From positions 62,001 to 126,000 of the forward strand of contig NZ_CABVHY010000013.1 in the NCBI RefSeq assembly GCF_902497875.1: a stretch of DNA of 64,000 nt. Reading direction: 5' to 3'. A program made the translations under genes and the position numbers. This document shows, in pieces, positions 35,216 to 44,531 of this stretch (its first letter is position 1; each line of letters opens with the position of its first letter). Source of the stretch: Pseudomonas fluorescens (GTDB taxonomy: Bacteria; Pseudomonadota; Gammaproteobacteria; Pseudomonadales; Pseudomonadaceae). The notes beneath the pieces were generated by a model. The model had not been told where the DNA came from, did not search any database, and saw nothing but the letters and a program-made list of their open reading frames with translations.

Positions 35216-35911
35216 CTAGAAAGGGAACAGCGGGCTGAGGAAGAAACGGTCGAACCAGCCTGGCTGACTCGCATCGGCGAACGAACCGGTGCCCGAATAG
35301 GTGATGCGCGCGTCGGCGATCCGGGTCGAAGGCACGGTGTTATCCGTGGAAATATCATCGGCGCGCACCAGGCCGGCAATCCGTACCAGCTCGTCACCGG
35401 TATTGAGGGTCATCCACTTCTCGCCGCGCACGGAAATGATGCCGTTGGGCAAGACGTCGGCGACGGTCACGGTGATCGAACCGGTCAGGCTGTTGCCCTG
35501 CCCGGCCTTGCTGTCACCCTTGGTCGCCCGGTCACCGCTGTAACCGACATCCAGGCTCAGGTTGCCACTCCCAACCGGGTCATTGGTACTCAGGCCGCCA
35601 CCGAAAAACGAGCTCAGGCCGATATCGGTCTTGCTGTTCTTGTCGATTTGCGAGTTGGCGTTTTTGCTCGCCTGGGTCCTCTCGTTCAGGGTGATGGTGA
35701 TGATGTCACCGACCCGGAACGCCTTGCGGTCGCCGTACAGGTTCTGTTCGAAGCCGGCCTGATAGATCGAGCCGTTGTTCGCCGCCGCCGGCAACGGGGT
35801 ACGCGGCAACACTGGCGCGTAGTAAGGGTCATTCGGCTTCGGCGGCGGGGCGACACACCCCGCGAGCACAGCGATCCCACTCAGTGCAAGAACAGAAACA
35901 AACCGATTCAT
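35216..35911 (-). CDS. flgH: Flagellar L-ring lipoprotein FlgH
   Basis: 231 residues. A lipoprotein signal peptide ends in a lipobox (LAGC, Cys19), followed by [13 protein letters not shown] and the L-ring domain ([61 protein letters not shown]). It forms the outer-membrane bushing. Next to flgI and flgG in the standard order. Confidence 0.97.
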   Translation of the reverse strand: MNRFVSVLALSGIAVLAGCVAPPPKPNDPYYAPVLPRTPLPAAANNGSIYQAGFEQNLYGDRKAFRVGDIITITLNERTQASKNANSQIDKNSKTDIGLSSFFGGGLSTNDPVGSGNLSLDVGYSGDRATKGDSKAGQGNSLTGSITVTVADVLPNGIISVRGEKWMTLNTGDELVRIAGLVRADDISTDNTVPSTRIADARITYSGTGSFADASQPGWFDRFFLSPLFPF

Positions 35912-35962
35912 GACCCTACCTCACGGTGTTGCAGGCGACCTCAGGCCGCCCCATAGACTTGA

Positions 35963-36748
35963 TTACAGATTCTGCGTTACGAACGAGAGCATCTGGTCGG
36001 CGGTGGAGATCACCTTGGAGTTCATCTCGTAGGCGCGCTGAGTGGTGATCATGTTGACCATCTCTTCCACGGTGCTGACGTTGGAGGTTTCCAGGGTGTT
36101 TTGCAGCGTCAGGCCAAAACCGTTCAAGCCCGGAGTGCCGATTTGCGGCGCGCCGCTGGCAGCGGTTTCCAGGAACATATTGCCACCGGCCGCTTGCAGG
36201 CCAGCCGGGTTGATGAAGTCGGCCGTCTGCAGGTTGCCGATCACTTGCGGAGCCGGGTTACCGGCGATGGTGATCGAAACCGTGCCGTCCTGGCCGACCG
36301 TGAAGGTCTGTGCATCGTTCGGCACGACGATCGCCGGCTCCAGCGCGAAGCCGTTGGCCGTGACGATCTGGCCATTGGAGTCCAGGTGGAAGGTACCGTC
36401 GCGGGTAAAGGACGTGGTGCCGTCCGGCTGCAGGACCTGGAAGAACCCGCGACCATTGATGGCCATGTCCAGCGGCTGCTCGGTGGTTTGCAGGCTGCCG
36501 GCGGTGAAGTTCTTCTGGGTGCCGACGATGCGCACACCGGTACCCACTTGCAGGCCCGATGGCAACTCGCTGTCCTGGGTCGACTGGGCACCAGGCTGGC
36601 GTTTGATCTGGTACAGCAGGTCCTGGAACTCGGCACGGTCACGTTTGAAACCCGTGGTCGAGACGTTCGCCAGGTTGTTGGAAATAGTCGTCAGGTTGGT
36701 GTCCTGGGCGGACAGACCTGTTTTGGCAACCCATAGAGCCGGAAGCAT
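35963..36748 (-). CDS. flgG: Distal rod protein FlgG
   Basis: 261 residues, the invariant FlgG length. N-terminal rod motif MLPALWVAKTGLSAQDTNLTTISNNLANVSTTGFKRDRAEFQDL, central LPSGLQVGTGV block, and C-terminal SNVSTVEEMVNMITTQRAYEMNSKVISTADQML. It builds the distal rod. It starts 46 bases after flgF. Confidence 0.98.
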   Translation of the reverse strand: MLPALWVAKTGLSAQDTNLTTISNNLANVSTTGFKRDRAEFQDLLYQIKRQPGAQSTQDSELPSGLQVGTGVRIVGTQKNFTAGSLQTTEQPLDMAINGRGFFQVLQPDGTTSFTRDGTFHLDSNGQIVTANGFALEPAIVVPNDAQTFTVGQDGTVSITIAGNPAPQVIGNLQTADFINPAGLQAAGGNMFLETAASGAPQIGTPGLNGFGLTLQNTLETSNVSTVEEMVNMITTQRAYEMNSKVISTADQMLSFVTQNL

Positions 36749-36793
36749 TCGATTCTCCTCGCGCGCCTGTTTTACGGCGCTACGTTCTGATAA

Positions 36794-37534
36794 TTAGCTG
36801 ATCTGCAAGACCCGAGCCATGGCCTGGTCGTCTTCTTTGGCGGTGTTCATCATCTTGATGTGCAGCTCGAACTGCTTGGCCAGCGCCAGCACCGAGGTCA
36901 TTTCTTCGACGGCATTGACGTTGCTCGACTCGAGGAAGCCGGACACCAGTTGCACATTGGCATCGGCATCTGCCGGCTGGCCGTCCTTGGTGTGGATCGA
37001 ACCGTCCAGGCCCTTGACCATGTTCTTCAGGTCCGGGTTGACCAGCTTGATGCGGTCGACTTGCGCCATCACTCGCGGGCCTTCGCCCATCGCCCTGATG
37101 CTGATGGTGCCGTCCTGACCGACTTCGATTTTCTGTTCAGGCGGCACGGCAATCGGCCCGCCGTTGCCCATGACCGGCATACCGTTGCCGGCCCGCAGCA
37201 CGCCCAGGGCATCGACATTCAGGCTGCCGGTGCGCACATAACCTTCACCGCCGTCGGGGGTTTGCACGGCAATCCAGCCGTTGCCACTGACCGCCACATC
37301 GAGGTCGCGCCCGGTTTCCACCAGCGCGCCGGCAGTGAAATCGGTGGCCGGACGCTCGGACAGGGCAAACGCCCGCGCCGGAAAGCTGTCACCAAACACC
37401 GGCATCGACCGCGCCTGCTCCAGGTCGCGCTGAAAACCGTTGGTGGAGATGTTCGCCAGGTTGTTGGCATGCGCCTTTTGCGCCAGTGCATTCTGGCTGG
37501 CGCCGGTCATTGCCACGTAAAGGTACTTGTCCAC
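36794..37534 (-). CDS. flgF: Proximal rod protein FlgF
   Basis: 246 residues from a GTG at 37534 (GAGG about 7 bases upstream). The frame is open further upstream, but that stretch includes the -24/-12 promoter. MDKYLYVAMTGASQNALAQKAHANNLANISTNGFQRDL is the normal start, and NVNAVEEMTSVLALAKQFELHIKMMNTAKEDDQAMARVLQIS the normal end. First gene of flgFGHIJKL. Confidence 0.96.
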   Translation of the reverse strand: MDKYLYVAMTGASQNALAQKAHANNLANISTNGFQRDLEQARSMPVFGDSFPARAFALSERPATDFTAGALVETGRDLDVAVSGNGWIAVQTPDGGEGYVRTGSLNVDALGVLRAGNGMPVMGNGGPIAVPPEQKIEVGQDGTISIRAMGEGPRVMAQVDRIKLVNPDLKNMVKGLDGSIHTKDGQPADADANVQLVSGFLESSNVNAVEEMTSVLALAKQFELHIKMMNTAKEDDQAMARVLQIS

Positions 37535-37590
37535 AGTCTTTCCTCTGTCTGCCGGACGTTTGCCGCCCACCGCTGTACTGCTGAGCCTCA

Positions 37591-37606
37591 AGCAATAACT
37601 GCACCA
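37591..37606 (-). promoter_or_regulatory. Sigma-54 promoter of flgF operon
   Basis: The minus strand reads TGGTGCAGTTATTGCT with exact GG-N10-GC spacing, about 57 bases upstream of the flgF GTG. FleR is the expected activator (inferred). Confidence 0.8.
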
Positions 37607-37757
37607 ACTATTTTCTGGCGGCTTGAGGGCAGGCAAACAAAGGGTCTGGGGGAATCAGAGGGCATTTATGGATTGTGAGGGAGACGAAAAACCGGCGGAG
37701 ATATGCCGGTTGGTGGCAAATACCGACCTGGATACATAAGTACAGTCGCCACAAAAA

Positions 37758-37894
37758 CCTGTGGCGAGGGGGCTTGCCCCCGCTGGGGTGCGAAGCAGCC
37801 CTAAAATCTGCCACCGCATTTTTTCAGGTAAAACGCATTGGATGGTTTTACGACCGCTTCGCGGCCGAACGGGGGCAAGCCCCCTCGCCACAAA
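37758..37894. repeat. REPIN, GTGGCGAGGGGGCTTGCCCCC-type
   Basis: GTGGCGAGGGGGCTTGCCCC (from 37761) and its inverted copy ending near 37891, about 90 bases apart, with second shorter arms between them. It separates phhR from the flagellar cluster and ends just before the phhR stop. Confidence 0.8.
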
Positions 37895-37911
37895 ACCTCA
37901 TTGCCACAGGG

Positions 37912-39474
37912 TTATGCCCCTGGGTCTTTTCCCACCTCATACTCACGCAACTTGTTGGCAATGGTGGTATGGGACACCCCGAGCCGTTTGCCCAGTTGTC
38001 GGCTGCTCGGGTGCTCGGAATACAGCCGTTCCAATACGGCCTTCTCGAAACGCCCGACAATCGCGTCCAGCCCGCCCTCAAGGGAAAAATCGCCAAGCGG
38101 TTGGCGCACGCCATAATCCGGCAAACGAATATGCTCGGCCTTGACCGTCCCGCCCTCACACAACGAAACCGCCTGAAACAACACGTTCTCCAGCTGCCGA
38201 ACGTTGCCAGGCCAGTGGTAATGCCGGAGTCGATCCATCGCCGCCGGCGCCAGTTTCGGCAAGGGGCAACCGATCTGCCGGCTGGCCTGATCGAGGAAGT
38301 GCTCCACCAACGGCGTCAAACCATCGAGGCATTCGCGCAACGGAGGGATATGCAACGACAACACATTGAGCCGATGGTAAAGGTCCTGACGAAATTCGCC
38401 GCGAGCACACAGCTCCGACAGATCGACCTGGGTCGCGCAGATCACCCGTACATCCAGATAGACCTCTTCGTCACTGCCGACCCGGCGGAAACAACCATCC
38501 TGCAGAAAGCGCAGCAATTTGACCTGCAAGCGCGGGCTCATCTCCCCTACCCCATCGAGGAACAGCGTGCCTCCAGCCGTCAGCTCCAGCAGACCGAGCT
38601 TGCCTTCAGCCCGCGCGCCCTCGAATGCACCGGGGCCATAACCGAACAACTCGGTCTCGGCCATCGACTCGGGCAACCCGGCGCAGTTGAGCGCCATCAA
38701 CGGCGACTGCCCTCGCGGGCTGGCCAGGTGGCAGGCGCGCGCCAGCAACTCCTTGCCGGTGCCGGTCTCGCCCTCGATGAGCAGCGGCGCATCCAGCGGT
38801 GCCATGCGCCGGGCTTCGCGAACCACCGCGGCCATGACCTTGGAGCTCTGGAAGATGCTGTCGAAACCGCGCAGTTCCTGCTTGCGCACATTATAGATAC
38901 GCTCGCCGACCCGATCCGCCCGGTGCAACGTCAGCACCGCACCAGCCATGGCCTCGCTGTCGTCATGCTCCGATTGCAGCGGCGCGATATCAGCCAGAAA
39001 CACATCGCCCTTGACCTTGACCCGCAAGCCATTGATCCGCGATTTGTTGGCGCGAACCAGCTCCGGCAAATCAAAGTCTTCGGCATAGCGCGACAGCGGA
39101 ATTCCCGGCACCTCATCGACCCGCACCCCGAGCAACTGGGCGGCGGCACGGTTGGCCGCAACGATCGAGCCGCCCATGTCGATGGATAACACCGGAAACT
39201 CCAGCGCACCGAGCAAGGCGTTGAGCTCCATATGCCGACGCTCGCTGGGCATCAGCCCAACGCGCTTAACGCCGAACACACCGTTAATCGCCTCGAACTT
39301 CGCGCGCAGCGCCTGGAACTGAATGTTGATCAGGTTCGGGCAATGCAGGTAGATCGCATTGCCATGCTCACCGCCGACTTCACCGCGGGCAACGTTGATC
39401 CCGTACTCCACCAGTAGATTGAGAATGTCGCGCAGGATACCGATACGGTTCTGGCAGTGGACTTTGATACGCAT
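37912..39474 (-). CDS. phhR: Aromatic amino acid transcriptional regulator PhhR (TyrR family)
   Basis: 520 residues. An N-terminal ACT domain (MRIKVHCQNRIGILRDILNLL...) senses aromatic amino acids. A PAS domain (about 85-180), an AAA+ core (Walker A E234-GETGTGK241, LFLDGVGEM) and a C-terminal TyrR-type HTH (RQLGKRLGVSHTTIANKLREY) follow. The sigma-54 contact loop reads GAFEGA (283-287 region) instead of GAFTGA, so it probably acts at sigma-70 promoters like E. coli TyrR. It is divergent from phhABC, its established target in other pseudomonads. Confidence 0.94.
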   Translation of the reverse strand: MRIKVHCQNRIGILRDILNLLVEYGINVARGEVGGEHGNAIYLHCPNLINIQFQALRAKFEAINGVFGVKRVGLMPSERRHMELNALLGALEFPVLSIDMGGSIVAANRAAAQLLGVRVDEVPGIPLSRYAEDFDLPELVRANKSRINGLRVKVKGDVFLADIAPLQSEHDDSEAMAGAVLTLHRADRVGERIYNVRKQELRGFDSIFQSSKVMAAVVREARRMAPLDAPLLIEGETGTGKELLARACHLASPRGQSPLMALNCAGLPESMAETELFGYGPGAFEGARAEGKLGLLELTAGGTLFLDGVGEMSPRLQVKLLRFLQDGCFRRVGSDEEVYLDVRVICATQVDLSELCARGEFRQDLYHRLNVLSLHIPPLRECLDGLTPLVEHFLDQASRQIGCPLPKLAPAAMDRLRHYHWPGNVRQLENVLFQAVSLCEGGTVKAEHIRLPDYGVRQPLGDFSLEGGLDAIVGRFEKAVLERLYSEHPSSRQLGKRLGVSHTTIANKLREYEVGKDPGA

Positions 39475-39570
39475 AAAAAGGCCTGGGATTTTATTGGAAG
39501 GTCGAGAACCCCGCTTGCGCAGGTAAAACCCAATGCCTGCCTGTTAAAGAAACGGCGCGTCGAACGCAAA

Positions 39571-39707
39571 ACCTGTGGCGAGGGGGCTTGCCCCCGCTGG
39601 GCTGCGCAGCGGCCCTAAAACCTGCAAACGTATTGTTTCAGGCACACCGCGCTTGTCGACTTTACGACTGCTGCGCAGCCGAACGGGGGCAAGCCCCCTC
39701 GCCACAA
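39571..39707. repeat. REPIN, GTGGCGAGGGGGCTTGCCCCC-type
   Basis: Same family and spacing as 37758-37894; the two REPINs flank phhR. The inner arms carry CTGCGCAGCGGCC and GACTGCTGCGCAGCCG. Confidence 0.8.
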
Positions 39708-39863
39708 GTGCGCGCCAGGCTTTAGATTTCCATTAACTGACCGGCATTGGGTCAAAGCCCGCCATTTTTTTGCAGTCGGGCTCAGTTAATCGTCAAGATT
39801 ATGTGACAGTTTCAAGCCTTTTCAAACCGTCAGATCTCAATACACAGGGGATCGAGGCCATTA
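39708..39863. other. Spacer upstream of the phhA regulatory region
   Basis: About 155 bases between the REPIN and the PhhR-like box. AT-richer than the surroundings. No ORF, hairpin terminator or promoter that I can define. Confidence 0.5.
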
Positions 39864-39881
39864 CGTAACGAAAACTTTACA
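39864..39881 (+). promoter_or_regulatory. PhhR/TyrR-box-like operator upstream of phhA
   Basis: CGTAACGAAAACTTTACA fits the TyrR-family box TGTAAA-N6-TTTACA in the right half completely and in the left half at 4 of 6 positions. It lies about 122 bases before the phhA ATG, a sensible activator distance. Binding is inferred. Confidence 0.6.
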
Positions 39882-40003
39882 AAAAGCAGGGAAAATTCCT
39901 ACTCACTCTTCAACCGAGGTGCTGCAACTGGCTCTTCTCTGCGCTATCTATATGGACATAAGTTGAACCATAACAAGAATGTATCCCCTAGCAGGAGAGC
40001 AGC

Positions 40004-40789
40004 ATGAAGCAGACGCACTACGTGGCTCGCGAGCCCGATGCGCAAGGTTTTATCGACTATCCCGCAGAAGAACATGCGGTGTGGAACACGCTGATCACTC
40101 GACAACTGAAAGTGCTCGAGGGTCGTGCGTGCCAGGAGTACCTGGACGGCATCGAAAAACTCGGCCTGCCTCACGATCGCATTCCGCAACTTGGCGAAAT
40201 CAACGAGGTGCTGGCCGCCACTACCGGCTGGCAAGTTGCCCGGGTGCCGGCGCTGATCCCCTTCCAGACCTTTTTCGAATTGCTGGCGAACAAGCAGTTT
40301 CCGGTGGCGACCTTTATTCGTACCCGCGAAGAGCTTGATTACCTGCAAGAACCGGACATTTTCCACGAGATCTTCGGCCACTGTCCGCTGCTGACCAACC
40401 CCTGGTTCGCCGAATTCACCCATACCTACGGCAAGCTTGGCCTGCAAGCCTCCAAAGAGGAGCGGGTCTATCTGGCGCGGCTGTACTGGATGACCATCGA
40501 GTTCGGCCTGGTCGACACCCCGCAAGGCCAACGCATCTACGGCGGCGGCATCCTGTCCTCGCCCAAGGAAACCGTGTACAGCCTGTCGGATGAGCCGGAA
40601 CACCAGCCGTTCGATCCGCTGGAATGCATGCGCACGCCGTATCGCATCGACATCCTGCAACCGCTGTACTTTGTCCTGCCGAACCTCAAGCGCCTGTTCG
40701 ATCTGGCTCACGAAGACATCATGGGCATGGTCAAGCAAGGTATGCAGCTGGGCTTACGCACTCCCAAGTTTCCGCCAAAAGCAGCGTGA
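40004..40789 (+). CDS. phhA: Phenylalanine 4-monooxygenase PhhA
   Basis: 261 residues. Iron-dependent, tetrahydropterin-using hydroxylase converting L-Phe to L-Tyr. The metal ligands are visible: H121 and H126 in IFHEIFGHCPLL and E166 in YWMTIEFGLV. Start MKQTHYVAREPDAQG with AGGAG just upstream. Monodomain bacterial length. It leads phhA-phhB-phhC; the pterin cofactor is recycled by PhhB. Confidence 0.97.
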   Translation: MKQTHYVAREPDAQGFIDYPAEEHAVWNTLITRQLKVLEGRACQEYLDGIEKLGLPHDRIPQLGEINEVLAATTGWQVARVPALIPFQTFFELLANKQFPVATFIRTREELDYLQEPDIFHEIFGHCPLLTNPWFAEFTHTYGKLGLQASKEERVYLARLYWMTIEFGLVDTPQGQRIYGGGILSSPKETVYSLSDEPEHQPFDPLECMRTPYRIDILQPLYFVLPNLKRLFDLAHEDIMGMVKQGMQLGLRTPKFPPKAA

Positions 40790-40894
40790 CCCGCGCCTTT
40801 TGGCATCAGGTGAGTCTGTTACGGGCCAACGCTTTGCTTTAGCGTGGCCTTACTGACGACCGTTTTTCCAAACACTCGATTTCAGGAATACATC

Positions 40895-41251
40895 ATGTCC
40901 ACATTGAACCAAGCCCATTGCGAAGCCTGCCACGCCGATGCTCCACAAGTCAGCGACGAAGAACTGCCGGTACTGATCAAGCAGATCCCTGACTGGAACA
41001 TCGAAGTTCGCGACCGCGTGATGCAGCTGGAAAAAGTTTTCCTGTTCAAGAACTTCAAGCACGCCCTGGCCTTCACCAACGCCGTCGGTGAAATCTCCGA
41101 AGCCGAAGGTCACCACCCAGGCCTGCTCACCGAGTGGGGCAAAGTCACCGTGACCTGGTGGAGCCACTCGATCAAAGGCCTGCACCGCAACGACTTCATC
41201 ATGGCCGCACGCACTGACGAAGTGGCCAAGGACGCCGAGGGCCGCAAATAA
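40895..41251 (+). CDS. phhB: Pterin-4-alpha-carbinolamine dehydratase PhhB
   Basis: 118 residues from the ATG at 40895 (AGGA 8 bases upstream; an earlier in-frame start at 40844 lacks homology support). The catalytic pattern [30 protein letters not shown] contains the HHP (73-75) and second His (91). It dehydrates the 4a-hydroxy-pterin made by PhhA so that it can be reduced again. Stop overlaps the phhC ATG (TAATG). Confidence 0.97.
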   Translation: MSTLNQAHCEACHADAPQVSDEELPVLIKQIPDWNIEVRDRVMQLEKVFLFKNFKHALAFTNAVGEISEAEGHHPGLLTEWGKVTVTWWSHSIKGLHRNDFIMAARTDEVAKDAEGRK

Positions 41252-42444
41252 TGCATTTCGATGCCATCGGCCGAGTGCCCGGCGACCCGATTCTCGGCCT
41301 GATGGAGGCCTATGCGCTGGATTCGAACCCGCGCAAATTCGACCTCGGCGTTGGCGTCTACAAAGACGCCCAGGGCCTGACGCCGATTCTTCAGGCAGTG
41401 AAACTGGCCGAACAACGGCTGGTCGAGCAGCAAACCACCAAGACTTACATCGGTGGCCACGGCAACGTGGCGTTCGGCAAGGGCATCAATGATCTGGTGC
41501 TGGGCGCGGACTCCAAGCTGATCGCCGAGCAACGGGTCGGCGCCACCCAGACCCCGGGCGGCACCGGCGCATTGCGCCTGAGCGCCGACTTCATTGCCCG
41601 CTGCCTGCCCGGCCGCGGTATCTGGTTGAGCAATCCGACCTGGCCGATTCACGAAACCATCTACGCCGCGGCCGGCCTCAAGGTCAGCCACTACCCCTAT
41701 GTCGGCAGCGATAACCGCCTCGACATCGAAGGGATGCTGGCGACCTTGAACCAGGTGCCCAAGGGCGACGTGGTGCTGCTGCACGCTTGCTGCCATAACC
41801 CTACCGGGTTCGACCTGTCCCATGACGACTGGCGTCGGGTGCTGGAGATCGTCCGCAGTCGCGAATTGCTGCCGTTGATCGACTTCGCCTACCAGGGCTT
41901 CGGCGACGGTCTGGAACAGGATGCCTGGGCAGTACGACTGTTCGCAGAAGCATTGCCTGAATTGCTGATCACCAGTTCCTGCTCGAAAAACTTCGGCCTG
42001 TACTGCGATCGTACCGGCGCGCTGATCGTTTGCGCGGCGGATGCCGAGAAGCTGCTGGATATCCGCAGCCAACTGGCGTTTGTTGCCCGTAATCTGTGGT
42101 CGACTCCGCCGGATCACGGCGCAGCCGTGGTCGCGACCATCCTTGGCGATCCAGAGCTGAAAAACCTCTGGGCCGATGAAGTCGAAGCCATGCGCCTGCG
42201 CATCGCGCAATTGCGCTCAGGCCTGGTGGAAGCCCTTGGGCCCCACGGTCTCGGCGAGCGTTTCGCGCACATCGGTGTTCAACGCGGAATGTTCTCCTAC
42301 ACCGGCCTGACACCGACCCAGGTGCAGCGCCTGCGGGAAAACCATAGCGTGTACATGGTCAGCAGCGGCCGGGCGAACGTCGCCGGCATCGACGCGACAC
42401 GCCTGGATTTGCTGGCCGAGGCGATTGCCGAGGTGTGTGCATAA
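41251..42444 (+). CDS. phhC: Aromatic amino acid aminotransferase PhhC
   Basis: 397 residues of the class I PLP transaminase family. PLP-binding K246 lies in TSSCSKNFGLY, the NPTG motif in CHNPTGFDLS, and the substrate carboxylate Arg in SSGRANVAGID. It transfers the amino group of Tyr/Phe to 2-oxoglutarate, giving 4-hydroxyphenylpyruvate for homogentisate catabolism. One-base overlap with phhB implies coupled translation. It is AspC/TyrB-like in sequence; the substrate is assigned from the operon. Confidence 0.95.
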   Translation: MHFDAIGRVPGDPILGLMEAYALDSNPRKFDLGVGVYKDAQGLTPILQAVKLAEQRLVEQQTTKTYIGGHGNVAFGKGINDLVLGADSKLIAEQRVGATQTPGGTGALRLSADFIARCLPGRGIWLSNPTWPIHETIYAAAGLKVSHYPYVGSDNRLDIEGMLATLNQVPKGDVVLLHACCHNPTGFDLSHDDWRRVLEIVRSRELLPLIDFAYQGFGDGLEQDAWAVRLFAEALPELLITSSCSKNFGLYCDRTGALIVCAADAEKLLDIRSQLAFVARNLWSTPPDHGAAVVATILGDPELKNLWADEVEAMRLRIAQLRSGLVEALGPHGLGERFAHIGVQRGMFSYTGLTPTQVQRLRENHSVYMVSSGRANVAGIDATRLDLLAEAIAEVCA

Positions 42445-42466
42445 CCCATCGAGCCAAAACGCGGTC

Positions 42467-42601
42467 CGTAGCAGCTGCCGAAGGCTGCGTTCGGCTGCGA
42501 AGCAGTCGTAAAACCAAACGCTGCGGTGTTCCAGAATGATCGTGGATGCAGGATTTACGACCGCTACGCGGCCGGACGCAGCCTTCGGCAGCTGCTACGG
42601 G
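42467..42601. repeat. REPIN, CGTAGCAGCTGCCGAAGGCTGCG-type
   Basis: CCGTAGCAGCTGCCGAAGGC (42466) and its inverse ending near 42600, with inner GCTGCGAAGCAGTCGTAAA / TTTACGACCGCTACGCGGCC arms. The same family recurs at 54570. The 180 bases after it before the small ORF show no clear feature. Confidence 0.8.
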
Positions 42602-42780
42602 GAATGCAATGAAATCCCATTAATTTCATCCCTTCCCCGCTTGTATAGACAACCCCGCCCGTCGCAACAATCGGATTTAAAAGTCTTTTTGCCATTTCCA
42701 GTGCTGTATCCTCTACAAGCTTTTTTAACATCGCGGATTAACCAGCGATATAAAAACAGACCTTGCGAGGAGCGACGACG

Positions 42781-42912
42781 ATGCATGAGATACCTAATCT
42801 CCCCTTCCCAAGCCTGCACGAGACTGAGCAGACAACCACGCAACAAGCCGGTGCTCAACAGCCCGAGCCGAACGATTCAGTTGAACGCCTCAAGGCCGAT
42901 AGCGAAGACTGA
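42781..42912 (+). CDS. Small ORF, 43 codons, unknown function
   Basis: ATG start with a strong purine-rich Shine-Dalgarno (GAGGAG about 9 bases before). The product begins MHEIPNLPFPSLHETEQ, is Gln/Pro/Glu-rich and ends RLKADSED. Acidic, hydrophilic, no membrane segment, likely disordered. It is followed 16 bases later by a perfect 13-bp hairpin and then another small gene on the same strand. No family recognised. Supported by the ribosome site and Pseudomonas-like codon use only. Confidence 0.55.
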   Translation: MHEIPNLPFPSLHETEQTTTQQAGAQQPEPNDSVERLKADSED

Positions 42913-42928
42913 GTGAGCGATCCAGACC

Positions 42929-42962
42929 GTGTGGAAAGCGCTAAATGATGCGCTTTCCACAC
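42929..42962. repeat. Perfect 13-bp inverted repeat
   Basis: GTGTGGAAAGCGC (42929-42941) and GCGCTTTCCACAC (42950-42962) with an 8-base loop TAAATGAT. There is no T run on either side, so it is not a standard terminator. It may be an mRNA end/stability hairpin or an operator. Confidence 0.8.
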
Positions 42963-42996
42963 AGCCTGAACGCCAGCCCCCCTCGAGAACCGAGCC

Positions 42997-43179
42997 ATGA
43001 CCGACAACTTCAGCGAAACTCAAGCCAGCGTGCTGATCGGCACCGCTGAAAAGATGATCGAGGTCTGGAATCGCCTCAGCCCGGAGAAACAAGCCGCCCT
43101 GCTGGCCCGTTTCGGCAATCAGGAAAATGCCCTGGCCGCTCTGGTCACCACGCAATTGCTGGCTCCCGGCAAATCCTGA
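42997..43179 (+). CDS. Small conserved-looking protein, 60 residues
   Basis: MTDNFSETQASVLIGTAEKMIEVWNRLSPEKQAALLARFGNQENALAALV... A predicted all-helical soluble protein with balanced charge and good codon use. GAACCGAG precedes the ATG. I do not recognise a named family. The pattern SPEKQAALLARFG resembles small helical hypothetical proteins found in other Pseudomonas genomes. It lies between the hairpin and an MFS gene. Confidence 0.7.
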   Translation: MTDNFSETQASVLIGTAEKMIEVWNRLSPEKQAALLARFGNQENALAALVTTQLLAPGKS

Positions 43180-43316
43180 TTTTCCTTCCTTGAATCCATT
43201 CGCCACCGCAATTTCGGGTCGGCGCGATAGTTTTTCATTTCCCCGCCCTGCATCGCCACAACCACCGGTATCATAAGCAGCCTATCTATCCTGCCGCGCC
43301 AGTGGACCTCTCCCCC

Positions 43317-44531
43317 ATGCCAGATACCCAGCGCCCCATGGCGGTCACGCTGCAAGTGGTTTCCATCGTACTTTTCACCTTCATCGGCTACCTGAACATC
43401 GGCATCCCCTTGGCCGTGCTGCCGGGCTACGTCCACAGCAACCTGGGTTTTGGCGCGGTGATCGCCGGCCTGGTGATCAGCGTGCAATACCTCGCCACCC
43501 CGCTCAGCCGTCCTTATGCCGGGAAACTCATCGACAACAAGGGCAGCAAACTGGCGGTCATGTACGGCCTCGCCGGTTGCGGCTTGAGCGGCGTGTTCAT
43601 GCTGATTTCGGCCTGGACACAGAGTTTGCCGATGTTGAGCCTGATCAGCCTGTTGATCGGCCGCCTGGTGCTCGGTAGCGCGGAAAGCCTGGTGGGTTCC
43701 GGTTCGATCGGCTGGGGCATCGGCCGGGTCGGCGCGGCGAACACCGCCAAGGTCATCTCCTGGAACGGCATCGCCAGTTACGGCGCATTGGCCATCGGCG
43801 CCCCGCTGGGGGTGCTGCTGGTCAATCAATTGGGCCTGTGGAGCATGGGCGTGAGTATTCTGCTGCTGGCCGCTTTGGGTCTGGCACTGGCCTGGCCGAA
43901 AACCGCCGCGCCGATTGTCGTCGGTGAACGTTTGCCGTTCATGCATGTGCTGGGTCGGGTGCTGCCCCACGGTTGCGGCCTGGCGTTGGGCTCTATCGGT
44001 TTCGGCACCATCGCCACCTTCATCACCCTGTATTACGCCACGCAACACTGGGACAACGCGGTGCTGTGCCTGAGCCTGTTCGGCGCGAGTTTCATCGGCG
44101 CGCGGCTGCTGTTCGGCAACCTGATCAACCGCCTCGGTGGATTTCGGGTGGCGATTGCTTGCCTGGCGGTGGAAACACTGGGGCTATTGTTGTTGTGGCT
44201 GGCACCGGATGCTCATTGGGCATTGGCTGGCGCGGCATTGACTGGTTTCGGCTTCTCGCTGGTGTTCCCGGCGCTGGGTGTGGAAGCGGTCAACCTGGTA
44301 CCGGCCTCCAGCCGTGGTGCGGCGGTCGGTGCCTATTCAGTGTTTATCGATTTGTCGCTGGGGATTACCGGCCCATTGGCGGGCGCGGTTGCGGCCGGCT
44401 TTGGTTTTGCCTCGATCTTCCTGTTCGCCGCGCTCGCCGCGTTGAGCGGTTTGGTGCTGAGCGTTTACTTGTACCGGCAGGCGCCGAAGCACCTTAATGA
44501 AAAGTACCGCGAAGAAAGGGACGCGCGCTAG
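43317..44531 (+). CDS. MFS transporter, YhhS/YfcJ-like
   Basis: 404 residues from the ATG at 43317 (a GTG at 43302 is also in frame; neither has a strong SD). Twelve hydrophobic segments, with the loop 2-3 motif [20 protein letters not shown] typical of the major facilitator superfamily. The opening [33 protein letters not shown] resembles the YhhS/YfcJ (UPF0226) group of drug/arabinose-type exporters. The real substrate is unknown. Its end overlaps the convergent arfB gene by 4 bases. Confidence 0.88.
   Translation: MPDTQRPMAVTLQVVSIVLFTFIGYLNIGIPLAVLPGYVHSNLGFGAVIAGLVISVQYLATPLSRPYAGKLIDNKGSKLAVMYGLAGCGLSGVFMLISAWTQSLPMLSLISLLIGRLVLGSAESLVGSGSIGWGIGRVGAANTAKVISWNGIASYGALAIGAPLGVLLVNQLGLWSMGVSILLLAALGLALAWPKTAAPIVVGERLPFMHVLGRVLPHGCGLALGSIGFGTIATFITLYYATQHWDNAVLCLSLFGASFIGARLLFGNLINRLGGFRVAIACLAVETLGLLLLWLAPDAHWALAGAALTGFGFSLVFPALGVEAVNLVPASSRGAAVGAYSVFIDLSLGITGPLAGAVAAGFGFASIFLFAALAALSGLVLSVYLYRQAPKHLNEKYREERDAR

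Noticed and set aside
39920..39945. Possible sigma-54 site before phhA (CTGGCTCTTCTCTGCGC)
   Set aside because: GG to GC spacing is 9 instead of 10 bases, and PhhR lacks the GAFTGA loop.
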